From contig NZ_CAKZKO010000200.1 of assembly GCF_937123705.1 (NCBI RefSeq), positions 1 through 64,000 on the forward strand: a DNA stretch of 64,000 nt. The letters run 5' to 3'. Position 1 is the stretch's first letter, and every line of letters starts with the position of its first letter. This document shows, piece after piece, positions 27,569-37,087 of this stretch. The DNA is from an uncultured Paraglaciecola sp. GTDB taxonomy: Bacteria > Pseudomonadota > Gammaproteobacteria > Enterobacterales > Alteromonadaceae. The translations under genes and the position numbers were made by a program. The notes beneath the pieces were generated by a model. That model worked only from the letters and a program-made list of their open reading frames with translations. It made no database searches and had not been told where the DNA came from.

Positions 27569-28486
27569 ATGTTTTCGATGATTTTTTCTCCGGTTTTTGG
27601 TGTTATATCCGTGTTAGGTTACCTTGTAAACACCTTATTCTGGCTAGCTCCCATCTTAGTTTTTTCGTTTTTGAAACTACTCCCCATCAAAATATGGCAA
27701 ACCTTTATGTCATATCTACTAGATGGCTGTGCCACCATGTGGATATCGGTTAATAACGTGAATCAGAATTTTTTCAGCCGCACCAAATTTGAAGTGTCTG
27801 GATTGGAAGGACTGAGTAAAAAAGACTGGTACATGGTGATATCAAACCATCAATCATGGGTGGATATTTTAGTGTTACAAAGAGTATTTAATCGCAAAAT
27901 TCCATTTCTAAAGTTTTTTCTTAAAAAGGAATTGATATGGGTACCCTTTCTTGGCATAGCATGGTGGGCCTTAGACTTTCCTTTTATGCACAGGTACAGC
28001 AAAGCCTTGTTGGCTAAAAAACCACACCTTAAAGGCAAGGATTTAGAAAACACCCGTAAGGCTTGCAAGAAATTTGTGTTCAAACCCGTCAGTATCATGA
28101 ACTTTGTGGAAGGCACGCGACTAACCGAACAGAAAAAGTCAGTTCAGGGTGCAAAATTTCAGTACTTACTAAAGCCCAAAGCAGGCGGCATGGCATTTGT
28201 ATTAGGGGCCATGGGTGAACAACTACACAAGTTAGTTAATGTTACTATTCATTATCCTGACGGCACACCTAGTTACTGGGACTTCGTTTGTGGTAGGGTC
28301 TCGAAAGTACAGGTACAGGTTAAGGTTTTACCTATTCAAGAGTTACGAGAGCAGGATGTATTTGGCACTGATTATTTTGAAGATCACACGCAACGCGTTA
28401 AATTCCAACGTTGGCTAACAGCACTTTGGGAGCAAAAAGACCGAGATTTACACGCCTTGTCGTCAGAAAAAACTCAAAATACCTAA
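27569..28486 (+). CDS. Lysophospholipid acyltransferase (PlsC/YihG-like)
   Basis: This 305-residue membrane protein has an N-terminal hydrophobic region (about 5-45) and the acyltransferase motifs SNHQSWVDILVL (HX4D, about 92), a FVEGTRLT block (about 178) and a PKAGGMAFVL segment. It would transfer acyl groups to lysophosphatidic or lysophospholipid acceptors at the inner membrane. Length and sequence resemble E. coli YihG more than PlsC. It is divergent from the M16 gene. Which acceptor it uses is unknown. Confidence 0.88.
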   Translation: MFSMIFSPVFGVISVLGYLVNTLFWLAPILVFSFLKLLPIKIWQTFMSYLLDGCATMWISVNNVNQNFFSRTKFEVSGLEGLSKKDWYMVISNHQSWVDILVLQRVFNRKIPFLKFFLKKELIWVPFLGIAWWALDFPFMHRYSKALLAKKPHLKGKDLENTRKACKKFVFKPVSIMNFVEGTRLTEQKKSVQGAKFQYLLKPKAGGMAFVLGAMGEQLHKLVNVTIHYPDGTPSYWDFVCGRVSKVQVQVKVLPIQELREQDVFGTDYFEDHTQRVKFQRWLTALWEQKDRDLHALSSEKTQNT

Positions 28487-28566
28487 GGGTATCTTGTGCA
28501 TACTCGTTATTCCATTAGCGGTAACAACCAAGAAAAGCGCATCATTTAGTCAAAAGGGCAATCTAT

Positions 28567-29808
28567 ATGCAAGAAAGTCACAACCTTACAGATTTGTTGT
28601 TATCACTATTGCAACAGATGGGTATTCAGGCCACGCCTAATAGCTGGGTTTTTCAAGGAATTGCATTAAGCGGCATAGTATTGGTTGCATTGATATGCAA
28701 TTGGGTGACCAAAAGCATTCTCCATAGCCGACTACGAAAATTAGTTCTTAGAAGCAAAAACCAATTCGACGACGAGTTACATCAACACGGGTTCTTTGAA
28801 CGCATCGGGCATATTGTGCCTGCTGTTGTCATCTACTTACTTAGTCAACTCTTGATTGAAAACCCTGCTTTATTAGGGTTCTTACAAAAGACCGCAATCA
28901 TATATGTACTACTTGCGACTGTAACGGCACTCAGTGCCTTACTAAATACAATTGAGGATACATATAACGCCTCAAACCTAGCCAAAAAAGCGCCCATTAC
29001 AGGCTTTATTCAAGTGGCCAAATTATTTGTGGTGATCATTGCTGGTTTATTGATTATTTCACTATTAATCGATAAGTCGCCACTGTTGCTACTCTCTGGG
29101 TTAGGCGCTGTAACTGCCATTGTATTGTTATTATTTCGCGACACCATATTAGGCTTTGTTGCTGGGATTCAAATAGCCGCCAATCGTATGGTCAATACGG
29201 GCGACTGGATTGAAATGCCAAAATATGGCGCGAATGGAGACGTGTTGCAGGTAGGTTTAACCACAGTTAAGGTACAAAATTTTGACAAAACCATTTCCAC
29301 CATACCCACTTACGCGCTAATTTCTGAGCCGGTAAAAAATTGGCGTGGAATGAGTGAAAGCAATGGGCGACGCATTAAACGCTCGCTTTTTATCGACATT
29401 CAAAGTATTCGGTTTTGCGATCAAGATATGCTGAATGATTTTTCTAAAATTCGCTATATAAAGCGATATATCCAAACCAAACTCGAACAATTACAGGCTT
29501 TTCATAACGAACAGCACATAGATGCCACTGATTTAATTAACAGTCGCAGACTCACCAATATAGGAACAATGCGTGCCTACATGCAGGCCTATTTAGAAAA
29601 TCATCCAGACATCAATCAGAATATGACGCTAATGGTACGTCAAAATCCACCTAGCGAGTTAGGAGTTGCATTAGAAGTGTACTGTTTTAGTCAAGATAAA
29701 AACTGGGTCAACTATGAAGGAATACAAAGCGATATTTTTGACCACTTTTTAGCTATATTGCCGGCCTTTAAACTAAGAGCCTATCAACGTATAAGCGATA
29801 AGCCCTAG
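28567..29808 (+). CDS. MscS-family mechanosensitive channel (YbdG-like)
   Basis: This 413-residue protein has about five membrane segments in its first 200 residues. The pore-lining helix and beta domain follow: DTILGFVAGIQIAANRMVNTGDWIEMP, then GDVLQVGLTTVKVQNFDKTISTIPTYALISEPVKNWR. The long cytosolic C-terminus includes the RRLTNIGTMRAYMQAYLENHP block known in YbdG-type channels. It should open under hypo-osmotic tension. It lies 80 nt downstream of the acyltransferase in the same direction. Confidence 0.92.
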   Translation: MQESHNLTDLLLSLLQQMGIQATPNSWVFQGIALSGIVLVALICNWVTKSILHSRLRKLVLRSKNQFDDELHQHGFFERIGHIVPAVVIYLLSQLLIENPALLGFLQKTAIIYVLLATVTALSALLNTIEDTYNASNLAKKAPITGFIQVAKLFVVIIAGLLIISLLIDKSPLLLLSGLGAVTAIVLLLFRDTILGFVAGIQIAANRMVNTGDWIEMPKYGANGDVLQVGLTTVKVQNFDKTISTIPTYALISEPVKNWRGMSESNGRRIKRSLFIDIQSIRFCDQDMLNDFSKIRYIKRYIQTKLEQLQAFHNEQHIDATDLINSRRLTNIGTMRAYMQAYLENHPDINQNMTLMVRQNPPSELGVALEVYCFSQDKNWVNYEGIQSDIFDHFLAILPAFKLRAYQRISDKP

Positions 29809-29820
29809 AGTACTTTTTAA

Positions 29821-30018
29821 CTAGGCTGTTGCGAGTGCGTACACAAAGACTGCAAATAACGCTAAGGCAGAAGCACCAAAAAAGCCGTATTCAACCTTAG
29901 ACTGCATGACGTTAACGCCTTCTGGTGCGGGCAAAAAGCTCATTATGACGCTGGTTATACCCAACACAAAAGTGATTAATGTAAAGCCAAATAAAATGGG
30001 TTCGTACCAGTTACTCAT
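29821..30018 (-). CDS. Small two-pass membrane protein of unknown function
   Basis: This 65-residue protein has two membrane helices (about 8-28 and 44-64) separated by the polar loop PAPEGVNVMQSKVEYGF. It starts with ATG and ends 12 nt from the convergent channel gene. I do not recognise the family. Clean hydrophobicity and a natural start support it as real. Confidence 0.65.
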   Translation of the reverse strand: MSNWYEPILFGFTLITFVLGITSVIMSFLPAPEGVNVMQSKVEYGFFGASALALFAVFVYALATA

Positions 30019-30308
30019 CAGTTAATTCCTACAAATTTAAAATTGTGTGCATTATAGTGCCAAAAGACCTAAACATTATACCAACCCATATCAATAACAG
30101 GTCACTTTTTTATGATGAATTCCATAAGCACGACTTAGCTAAAACCATTAACTTTTAGCGAAAATCACTAAATACATTATAAAAATCTAAACGCTCAACT
30201 GACAAAAAACCATACCCCTTTGATTTTTAACGAATTTTATTTGTGGCCTAAGCCTTGCGTTTATTTAGGAAAGATAAGCAACCACATAAAATCATTTCGG
30301 AGAATTAT

Positions 30309-31091
30309 ATGCGTACATTAATCTTTGCAAGCACGCTAGCTTGCTGCTCACTACCCGTTTTAGCCAATCAATGTAATGTTGAATTTAATGGCAACATGCA
30401 ATTAGAAAACAAAGTATTGGCAGTTAAGCTAGACAATAATACCAAAGTTACCATAGACCAAAATAAGATTTTATATGTAGATGGCACCCCTTTGTCATTG
30501 AACTCAAAACAACAGGGCTGGGTAAACAGCTATTATGATGGTATCAACCAAGCTGCGCCTCAAGCTGCTGCAATAGCCACCGATGCAGTGGCATTGGCTA
30601 GTACTGCGCTAAATGAAGTGTTTGTGGAGCTTTTAGGCGCTGATAGTTCAGCTTTAAGCGATATATCTGAAAAATTGAGTAACCTCGACCAGCAAATTCA
30701 ATACAACTTTTACGCTGACAACGGCGAAATTCGATTACATTCTGACGCTTTCGAAAATGGCGAGTTTTTTGGTGAACAATGGGAAGCACAATTTGAAGAC
30801 GCCATGGAAGAACTTGTCACAGATTCAATTGGGCACATATTGGTAGCAGTTGGCACCCAGCTTATTCTTAGTGGCGGTGACACCGACGCATTCGAACAAA
30901 AAATGGAAAGGTTTGGCGAGCAAATGGAGCAAAAGGTCGAGTATCAGGCCGAAGCATTAGAAGAAAAAGCCGATGAATTATGTGCTACTTTAGCCAGTGT
31001 CGACAGGGCGGAAGGTTATTTACAAAGAAACATTAAACAACTCGCCAGCCTAGACGTTATTCAAGTTGAAAATCACTATAGCGCGATGTGA
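30309..31091 (+). CDS. yggN: YggN-like (DUF2884) exported protein
   Basis: This protein of about 260 residues has a signal peptide (MRTLIFASTLACCSLPVLA). It contains CNVEFNGNMQLENKVLAVKLDNNTKVTID, the GWVNSYYDGINQAAPQAAAIATDAVALA helix and a long acidic helical region, all typical of DUF2884. The ORF-track start is 18 codons too early; GGAGA before the ATG at 30309 fixes it. The periplasmic role is unknown. The 30019-30308 gap upstream shows only A+T-rich sequence. Confidence 0.87.
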   Translation: MRTLIFASTLACCSLPVLANQCNVEFNGNMQLENKVLAVKLDNNTKVTIDQNKILYVDGTPLSLNSKQQGWVNSYYDGINQAAPQAAAIATDAVALASTALNEVFVELLGADSSALSDISEKLSNLDQQIQYNFYADNGEIRLHSDAFENGEFFGEQWEAQFEDAMEELVTDSIGHILVAVGTQLILSGGDTDAFEQKMERFGEQMEQKVEYQAEALEEKADELCATLASVDRAEGYLQRNIKQLASLDVIQVENHYSAM

Positions 31092-31128
31092 TAATTCCCA
31101 TACCGCCTAATTAAAATTAAGCATATTA

Positions 31129-31941
31129 ATGCAGATAGCAGTAGTTGGATGTGGCTGGTTAGGATTACCCCTAGCATTAAGTTTACAAAAAGGTGGTCAC
31201 AAAATTGTGGCCACGAGTCGTTCTGCAGCAGGCTGTTTACGCCTAGATTCCCATGGATTTTCAACCGTACAGTTCGAGTTAGGCGCAGCACTTTCCCTTC
31301 AAAAATTTGCACCCATTTTCAACTGCAAGCTGCTGATTTTAAATATTCCGTTTTCCAAAAAAAACTCTTCCTATTCAGAATTTTTCAGCGGTATTCAAGA
31401 GTTTTTGCAACAGGCAAAACGTCTTCATATCAAGCAGGTGATATTTATTAGCACCACCTCTGTCTATGGTGAGCAGCAAGGCATTGTCACAGAGAATAGC
31501 CCCGTCCAGCCAAATACTCTGTCAGGAAAGGTTAATTTAGCAGTAGAAAAATGGCTACAACAAAACTTTGGCTCCCAATCCAGCATTATCAGACTAGCGG
31601 GACTCATTGGTGGAAAAAGACATCCCATCAATTTTTTGGCGGGAAAAACCGAACTAGCTGCCCCAAATAAAGCAGTAAACTTAATTCATCAAGTCGATGT
31701 AATCCAAAGTATAGAGTCGATTATTCACAAAGATCTATGGGGCCACAGACTTGTTTTATGCGCCAAGGAACACCCATCGAGGCAAGACTACTATACTTGG
31801 GCAGCCAAACGCTTGGGATTAACGGCTCCCGAATTTATACAAGAGCAAGTTAAATCAACGAGTAAGCTAATCGATGCCAGCGCAAGTATCAAAAAACTGG
31901 GTATACAGCTAAAATACCCTAGCCCTTACGATATGCTTTAA
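31129..31941 (+). CDS. NAD(P)-dependent epimerase/dehydratase-like SDR protein (YeeZ-like)
   Basis: This 270-residue Rossmann protein begins with VVGCGWLGLPLALSLQKGGHKIVATSRS, a GxGxxG nucleotide-binding loop of extended SDR type. The region STTSVYGEQQGIVTENSPVQP carries the YG dipeptide at the catalytic position but not a full YxxxK. The sequence resembles YeeZ-like proteins of unknown substrate. It follows yggN by 37 nt and overlaps the convergent cytochrome-like ORF by 4 nt. Confidence 0.85.
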   Translation: MQIAVVGCGWLGLPLALSLQKGGHKIVATSRSAAGCLRLDSHGFSTVQFELGAALSLQKFAPIFNCKLLILNIPFSKKNSSYSEFFSGIQEFLQQAKRLHIKQVIFISTTSVYGEQQGIVTENSPVQPNTLSGKVNLAVEKWLQQNFGSQSSIIRLAGLIGGKRHPINFLAGKTELAAPNKAVNLIHQVDVIQSIESIIHKDLWGHRLVLCAKEHPSRQDYYTWAAKRLGLTAPEFIQEQVKSTSKLIDASASIKKLGIQLKYPSPYDML

Positions 31942-32411
31942 CTCGCCGAAACTTGCTCTAATGCTTTACGGACTTGTTGCTGTTCTTTAGTGACGCATCT
32001 AGGGTCGGCTTTTTGTACGGCTTTTATCGTATGTTGACTGAGAACCATGCCATTTGGCAGCGTAATAGGATCGCAGCCATGCTCTTGTTCACAAATCAGA
32101 TCCCATTGTGGTTTCGCCTTAATATGGCACCCAAAACAGTTACCACCAAATTTATTGACCACTTCAAAGGCGCCGCGCACTTTTATTTCTGAGCCTTTAG
32201 CAGATACATCTAGCTCAAAGAACTCCCAATCCTTAGTGACAGCATTGTAGCCTTTTTCACGTTTTATCATCACCTCGGTTGGAACCAATTGCACCACTGA
32301 GCCCACCGGATACACCGCGCCATTTGGCGTTTTAGCGGCATCTATCGTTGCCTGTAAATCACCTAGTAAGTTATCCACAAAAAAGCCAAACACAAGGTTT
32401 GGCTTTATCAT
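31938..32411 (-). CDS. c-type cytochrome-like (P460-like) protein, probably truncated at the N-terminus
   Basis: This 157-residue ORF contains one heme-binding motif, CFGCH (about residue 93). The surrounding WEFFELD and FGGNCFGCHIKAKPQWD pattern is like cytochrome P460-type proteins. Such a protein must be exported for heme attachment, yet no signal peptide precedes it and the sequence starts abruptly (MIKPNLVFGFFVDNL). The ATG has no convincing Shine-Dalgarno and lies 21 nt after the symporter stop. A 5'-deleted remnant is the simplest reading; a misread start upstream in the symporter gene is excluded only by frame. Confidence 0.6.
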   Translation of the reverse strand: MIKPNLVFGFFVDNLLGDLQATIDAAKTPNGAVYPVGSVVQLVPTEVMIKREKGYNAVTKDWEFFELDVSAKGSEIKVRGAFEVVNKFGGNCFGCHIKAKPQWDLICEQEHGCDPITLPNGMVLSQHTIKAVQKADPRCVTKEQQQVRKALEQVSAS

Positions 32412-32432
32412 TATTACTTGTTGTAGCTAATA

Positions 32433-33854
32433 TTAACCAATAAAGGCCGTTCCAAAGTATTTCAAGGCAACGGTATTGATAAACACCAACAGCAAAATTA
32501 CCGGAATAAAGGTCCCTACGGAAAAATCAACATAGCGTTCAAACCAGCTGTTTTTATAACTCGCCGCTCCTTCGTCTAGCTCTTTATTAAAGTTTGCCTT
32601 TTTCCAGCGATAAATAACAAACACACAAATAAGCAAGCCATTAAGGGGTAAAATAGTGTCGTAAAACACATCAATTATCACATCAAAAAATGATTTAGTT
32701 TGCCCCGCATAACTAACGAAATTCTTAAAAAATTCGATCATTCCGAAGGATGTGGTCGCCAGAACCGCCATGATGATCAATAAGCACCCCATCCAACTTA
32801 ATGCTTTACGACGACTGAAGTTTTTCTCATCCATCAGGGCCGCAACCGGTACTTCAAAAATAGATACGATTGAAGTAATCGCAGCAAAAAATACTAACAA
32901 AAAGAAGAAGCTGGCTACAACACTAGCGCCGGTATAACCAATAGTGGTTTGTAACGCCAAGAAAATTTTCGGCAAAAAGGTAAATATCATGCCTACAGAT
33001 GAATCACTTAAATCATTGGTATTAATATCAGGATTAAAGGAGAACACCGCAGGTAAGATTAATAAACCGGCGATAAAAGCTACAGCCGTGTCTAATAAAG
33101 CCACCAATTTGGCCGAGCCAGGCACATCGGTGTGTTTATCCAAGTAAGAGCCGTAAGTGATCATGATCCCCATACCTAATGACAGAGAAAAGAATGCCTG
33201 CGACAAAGCGCCATTAACCACTGAAGCATTAATTTTACTGAAATCGGGGATCACATAATATTTCACCCCTTCAAAGGCGTTATCGAGTGTCAGTACAAAA
33301 ATCACCAAAGCCACCAGCATAATAAACAAGGTAGGCATCATAAATTTGGCGGCTTTTTCAATGCCTTGTTTAACCCCACCTTGGAGGATCAAATAGATTA
33401 TTGCCAATACTGCTACCATGTAATAAAACAAGTCATAGCCAGTTACAAAAGTACCGAAAGTACTTGGGTCGGCCAGCATTTCTAAGTCACCGGTTACTGA
33501 ATGAAACAAGTAACCAAATATCCACACTGTGATAACCAAGTAAAAAACTGCAATCATAAAAGGGGTAATAATCGACAGCCAACCCGCTATTTTCCAGCCT
33601 TTGTGGCCATTTGTCATAGACGAATAAGCGCCAAGGGGATCTTTACGACTATGCCTACCTACCGACATTTCGGCTAACATTACAGGTAAGCAAATAAAAG
33701 CAACAAAAAGCGCGTAAATCAATAAGAAAGCGCCACCACCATTTTTTGTGGCCGCAACGGGGAACCCCACCATATTACCAATACCTACAGCAGAGCCTGC
33801 CGCGGCAAGAATAAAACCTAAACGAGAACCAAATTGTTCGCGAGGTGCACTCAT
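32433..33854 (-). CDS. Neurotransmitter:sodium symporter (SNF/NSS) family transporter
   Basis: This 473-residue transporter has about 12 hydrophobic segments. The N-terminal family signature is visible as REQFGSRLGFILAAAGSAVGIGNMVGFPVAATKNGGGAFLLIYA, containing the unwound-TM1 sodium and substrate site. Bacterial members (LeuT, Tyt1, MhsT) take up amino acids with Na+. The substrate cannot be read here. It is a single gene, preceded by about 110 bp of A+T-rich intergenic DNA. Confidence 0.93.
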   Translation of the reverse strand: MSAPREQFGSRLGFILAAAGSAVGIGNMVGFPVAATKNGGGAFLLIYALFVAFICLPVMLAEMSVGRHSRKDPLGAYSSMTNGHKGWKIAGWLSIITPFMIAVFYLVITVWIFGYLFHSVTGDLEMLADPSTFGTFVTGYDLFYYMVAVLAIIYLILQGGVKQGIEKAAKFMMPTLFIMLVALVIFVLTLDNAFEGVKYYVIPDFSKINASVVNGALSQAFFSLSLGMGIMITYGSYLDKHTDVPGSAKLVALLDTAVAFIAGLLILPAVFSFNPDINTNDLSDSSVGMIFTFLPKIFLALQTTIGYTGASVVASFFFLLVFFAAITSIVSIFEVPVAALMDEKNFSRRKALSWMGCLLIIMAVLATTSFGMIEFFKNFVSYAGQTKSFFDVIIDVFYDTILPLNGLLICVFVIYRWKKANFNKELDEGAASYKNSWFERYVDFSVGTFIPVILLLVFINTVALKYFGTAFIG

Positions 33855-33965
33855 AAACTATCCTTCTTTATTTTTATAATTTTGGGAGATATTACCAGCA
33901 CAGTTGCCTAAAGTCTTTTATGTTCGAAACACAACAGCAACAAAAAACCGTACAAATGTTTACAA

Positions 33966-35204
33966 CTAGCTAGACACTGCATTCAATAATTGGTGGCGCT
34001 TTTTAATTAAGTAGTCTCGTTCAATGCCATTTTTACTTAAACTGATGGCCTGACTTATAGAAACAACGGCTTTTTCTGGAAAGTTTAAACGACTCTCTAA
34101 TTCACTTAGCGCGGCAAAATAAGGTTGATATTGACTCAGTGCATTATGCAAAGCGACTAGCTCGGTATAAGCCTGTTGAAGTTGACCCGCATTTGCTTTA
34201 GCTAAAGCAAGGTTTAGCCTAACAACAGCAGAAGGATGCAATTGCAGCAAGCGACTATATAACAATTGGATTTGTGACCAATCAGTGGCGTGCCAATTTT
34301 TAGCCTGTGAATGTAGCGCGCTGATAGCTGCCTGTATTTGATAAGGCCCAGGTGCTTTATATTGTAAGGCTTTATAAATAAATACTTCGGCTTGCTGTAT
34401 TTTTGTTTGATCCCATAAATTTCTGTCTTGATGTTCCAAGGGAATAAACGGCTCACTATTTGAGCTTCGAGATAGTCTGCGCGCATCATGAAACAATATT
34501 AGCGCGGCTAAGCCAAACACTTCTGCATTGGGATTTAGCTTTGTCATCAGCAAACTCAACCTGATGGATTCATCTGCCAAGTCTTGTCGGGTTAAAGTTT
34601 GACCTTCAAATGCAGAGTATGATTCATTGTAAATAAAATAAATCACTTTTAGTACCGAAGGTAATCTACTGCTTAATTGCTTTACATTTGGCGTTTCGTA
34701 TCTAATCCCTGCGTCTCTTATCTTCTTTTTGGCCCGCGTGATGCGTTGCCCAACGGCAGCTTCTGAGGTCATGTAGGCACGGGCAATTTCTCGAATAGTG
34801 AGGCCACATAAAGATCGTAAAGTCAGGGCTACTTTAGCTTCTTCATTCAACGCAGGATGGCAGCAAGTAAAGATAAGCCTTAAACGTTCATCTGGCACTT
34901 CGTAATCAGTTTCTGGTTTTAACGTACTTTGAGAATATAAAGATTGTTCGATTAATTGTAATTTGTGCTGGCTTTGCTGGGAATGTTGTTGCCGTAATTT
35001 ATCAATCAACTTGCGCTTAGCAACTAGGTGTAACCAAGCACCGGTATTTTTTGGGAATCCTTGAACAGGCCATTTTATACTGGCCTGCTCGCAGGCATCT
35101 TGCAATGCATCTTCGGCCAACTGAAAGTCTTTTGAATAACACACCAAAGACGCTAACACTTGGCCAGATTCAGCGCGAAAAATACGCGCTAGTTTATCTT
35201 TCAA
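33966..35204 (-). CDS. ECF42-type RNA polymerase sigma factor with C-terminal TPR-like domain
   Basis: This 412-residue protein has sigma region 2 at about 10-75 (ALQDACEQASIKWP, WLHLVAKRKLIDKLRQQ) and region 4 at about 120-165 (LTLRSLCGLTIREIARAYMTSEAAVGQRITRAKKKI). A long helical extension carries QIQLLYSRLLQLHPSAVVRLNLALAKANAGQ, a TPR-like unit. This architecture, with an adjacent DGPF-domain protein, defines the ECF42 group, which lacks a classical anti-sigma factor. The start is TTG overlapping the DGPF stop (TTGA). Confidence 0.92.
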   Translation of the reverse strand: MKDKLARIFRAESGQVLASLVCYSKDFQLAEDALQDACEQASIKWPVQGFPKNTGAWLHLVAKRKLIDKLRQQHSQQSQHKLQLIEQSLYSQSTLKPETDYEVPDERLRLIFTCCHPALNEEAKVALTLRSLCGLTIREIARAYMTSEAAVGQRITRAKKKIRDAGIRYETPNVKQLSSRLPSVLKVIYFIYNESYSAFEGQTLTRQDLADESIRLSLLMTKLNPNAEVFGLAALILFHDARRLSRSSNSEPFIPLEHQDRNLWDQTKIQQAEVFIYKALQYKAPGPYQIQAAISALHSQAKNWHATDWSQIQLLYSRLLQLHPSAVVRLNLALAKANAGQLQQAYTELVALHNALSQYQPYFAALSELESRLNFPEKAVVSISQAISLSKNGIERDYLIKKRHQLLNAVSS

Positions 35205-35542
35205 TCTTCAAATACCATAACCGGACGTACTTCTATGGTGCCATAGCGTGCGCTAGGAATTTTAGCGGCCCAGTGTAAGGCTTCGTCGAGATCCTTACAT
35301 TCCAGCATATAGTAGCCGCCTAATTGCTCTTTGGTTTCTGCGAACGGCCCATCGGTTAACTCAGACTGGCCTTGCCTTAGCCGCACTGAAGTAGCAGTAC
35401 TTACTGGTTCTAAGGCATTGCCTCCAACTAACACCCCCGCTGCGCCAGCCTCTTCACCAAACGCGTCATATTGCTCAAGCAAGGTTGGCATATCAACGTC
35501 ATCTTGATCTTCGGTACTATAGATTAGAGCTAAAAATTGCAT
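35201..35542 (-). CDS. YCII/DGPF-domain protein, partner of the ECF42 sigma factor
   Basis: This 113-residue single-domain protein contains the signature TDGPFAETKEQLGGYYML (about 63-80). Proteins of this family are small ferredoxin-fold dimers genetically linked to ECF42 sigma factors; their role in control of sigma activity is unsettled. The 4-nt overlap with the sigma gene indicates translational coupling. No other DGPF gene is nearby, whereas many genomes have several copies. Confidence 0.92.
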   Translation of the reverse strand: MQFLALIYSTEDQDDVDMPTLLEQYDAFGEEAGAAGVLVGGNALEPVSTATSVRLRQGQSELTDGPFAETKEQLGGYYMLECKDLDEALHWAAKIPSARYGTIEVRPVMVFED

Positions 35543-35675
35543 GATATTTTTCCTTTTAATGAATTATTTATAAAAGCAAATATTGGCTTTCAATAGACTG
35601 ACGAATAAACCCTAGCTATTCAGACAACCACATTAAAAAATTTTAGAATGTTCCAATCAGTGTTTATGGCTGGAT

Positions 35676-36797
35676 TCAGTCGAACCAGCTGGGCTCAATA
35701 GGCAAGCTATACAATAATGGCGCAAACATTTGATAGTGTTTGCGATTTTGCTCACATTGCACATTGTTTAAGTACACCGCTTTCCATGGGTCGTTAATTA
35801 GCCACAAGGTTTGATTCACCACAGCAACCCCTTCAATTGAGGCATTGTCCATGGCTTCATAATTTTCACACCCTTCACTGTTGGTTTGAATTTCGGCGAA
35901 AAAATCGATGGGCAATATACGGGTTTCTTTTTTTCCTAATAAATCCACCACCCATAATGTTTCATCGTTTCTGGCAGCCACCAGCAAATACTCTCGTCCA
36001 TCTGGCGTTTGATAATAGTCCATACCATTGATGGGATGATTGCCACTTTTAAATTCTGGCAGTTTCACATTAAATTTTGACAAAGGAGCAAATTCATCTG
36101 ACTGCCAAAAATCATTAGTCATCTGCAGTGAAAAAATCCTCGCCTGTTTATGAGTGTCTTTTTCAATACCTAGATACAAAATACGATTTTGGCCAAAAGC
36201 CAAGGCTTCTACACCATCATTAGGAAAGTTGCCAATTTGCATCTCAGCGGAGAATTGTAGGGGACGAATGTGTGTTATCAGCGCACTATTGTTGTTTTGT
36301 AACTCAAGTCGAACAAGCAAAGTAGGGTGAGTGGTAGAGCCAGTATCTCGATATTTTTCTTGGCAACCGTCAGACATAGGTTCGGCATAAGTTGCATCTT
36401 CAGTAACGATATAAAACACTTGGTCGTTATCAGGATCAACGGTAAGTGCTTCTAAGTCTGGATTATCACTAATATAAGAAGCAAAACAGCTAGTTTGCAG
36501 TCTATCTGATAAAACCATTGGAAAATCGTGGCCGGTTAATTGCGCATTCTCTTTGGCGATGCTTCTAAGCCGCATACGCTGTGAAGGGGCGGCACTGCGG
36601 TCGCTTAAGGTCAACAACCCATCACGCCATTTTACTAATCCAGAGCTTTGCGGATTAAGCATCACTTGACCATTTTGCTCCAATATCCAATGGCCATTGA
36701 CTTGTAAGTTTGACTCTATTGGCAAAGTCCCAGAGTCCCCTTTACAACCCATTAAGAAGCTGCAAATCCCTATAATAGACACCAAGTATGTTTTCAT
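35676..36797 (-). CDS. Lipoprotein with phytase-like/SdiA-regulated beta-propeller
   Basis: This 373-residue protein has a lipoprotein signal (lipobox FLMGC, Cys18). The body has repeating blades: NPDLEALTVDPDNDQVFYIVTED, NDGVEALAFGQNRILYLGIE, PINGMDYYQTPDGREYLLVAA, ASIEGVAVVNQTLWLIND. These resemble the esterase-like-activity-of-phytase and SdiA-regulated propeller families. Ligand or enzymatic role is unknown. It is a single gene, divergent from fldB. The 36798-37087 region between them holds only presumed promoters. Confidence 0.78.
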   Translation of the reverse strand: MKTYLVSIIGICSFLMGCKGDSGTLPIESNLQVNGHWILEQNGQVMLNPQSSGLVKWRDGLLTLSDRSAAPSQRMRLRSIAKENAQLTGHDFPMVLSDRLQTSCFASYISDNPDLEALTVDPDNDQVFYIVTEDATYAEPMSDGCQEKYRDTGSTTHPTLLVRLELQNNNSALITHIRPLQFSAEMQIGNFPNDGVEALAFGQNRILYLGIEKDTHKQARIFSLQMTNDFWQSDEFAPLSKFNVKLPEFKSGNHPINGMDYYQTPDGREYLLVAARNDETLWVVDLLGKKETRILPIDFFAEIQTNSEGCENYEAMDNASIEGVAVVNQTLWLINDPWKAVYLNNVQCEQNRKHYQMFAPLLYSLPIEPSWFD

Positions 36798-37087
36798 TAA
36801 CCGTCCAATTTTCTGTCAATATACTGTGAATAAGCAAAATAGTTTACCTTACACAAAATCCCGAAGAAATATAAACTTATCCTCATGAATAGTAATTAGT
36901 GGCAACTTCAGCCTTTTTTGAAATGGTGAGTGACTAGTGGTTAAGAGCCATTAATGCTATTTGTATAATAGTATGCTGAAATTTACGCATCCTTGCTTAT
37001 AATCACCACAATAGTAAAAATGCTGGCATAGATTTAAATAGAGATAAAACAGCCACTCTACCCACCAATATTTTAAATTAGGAATAC

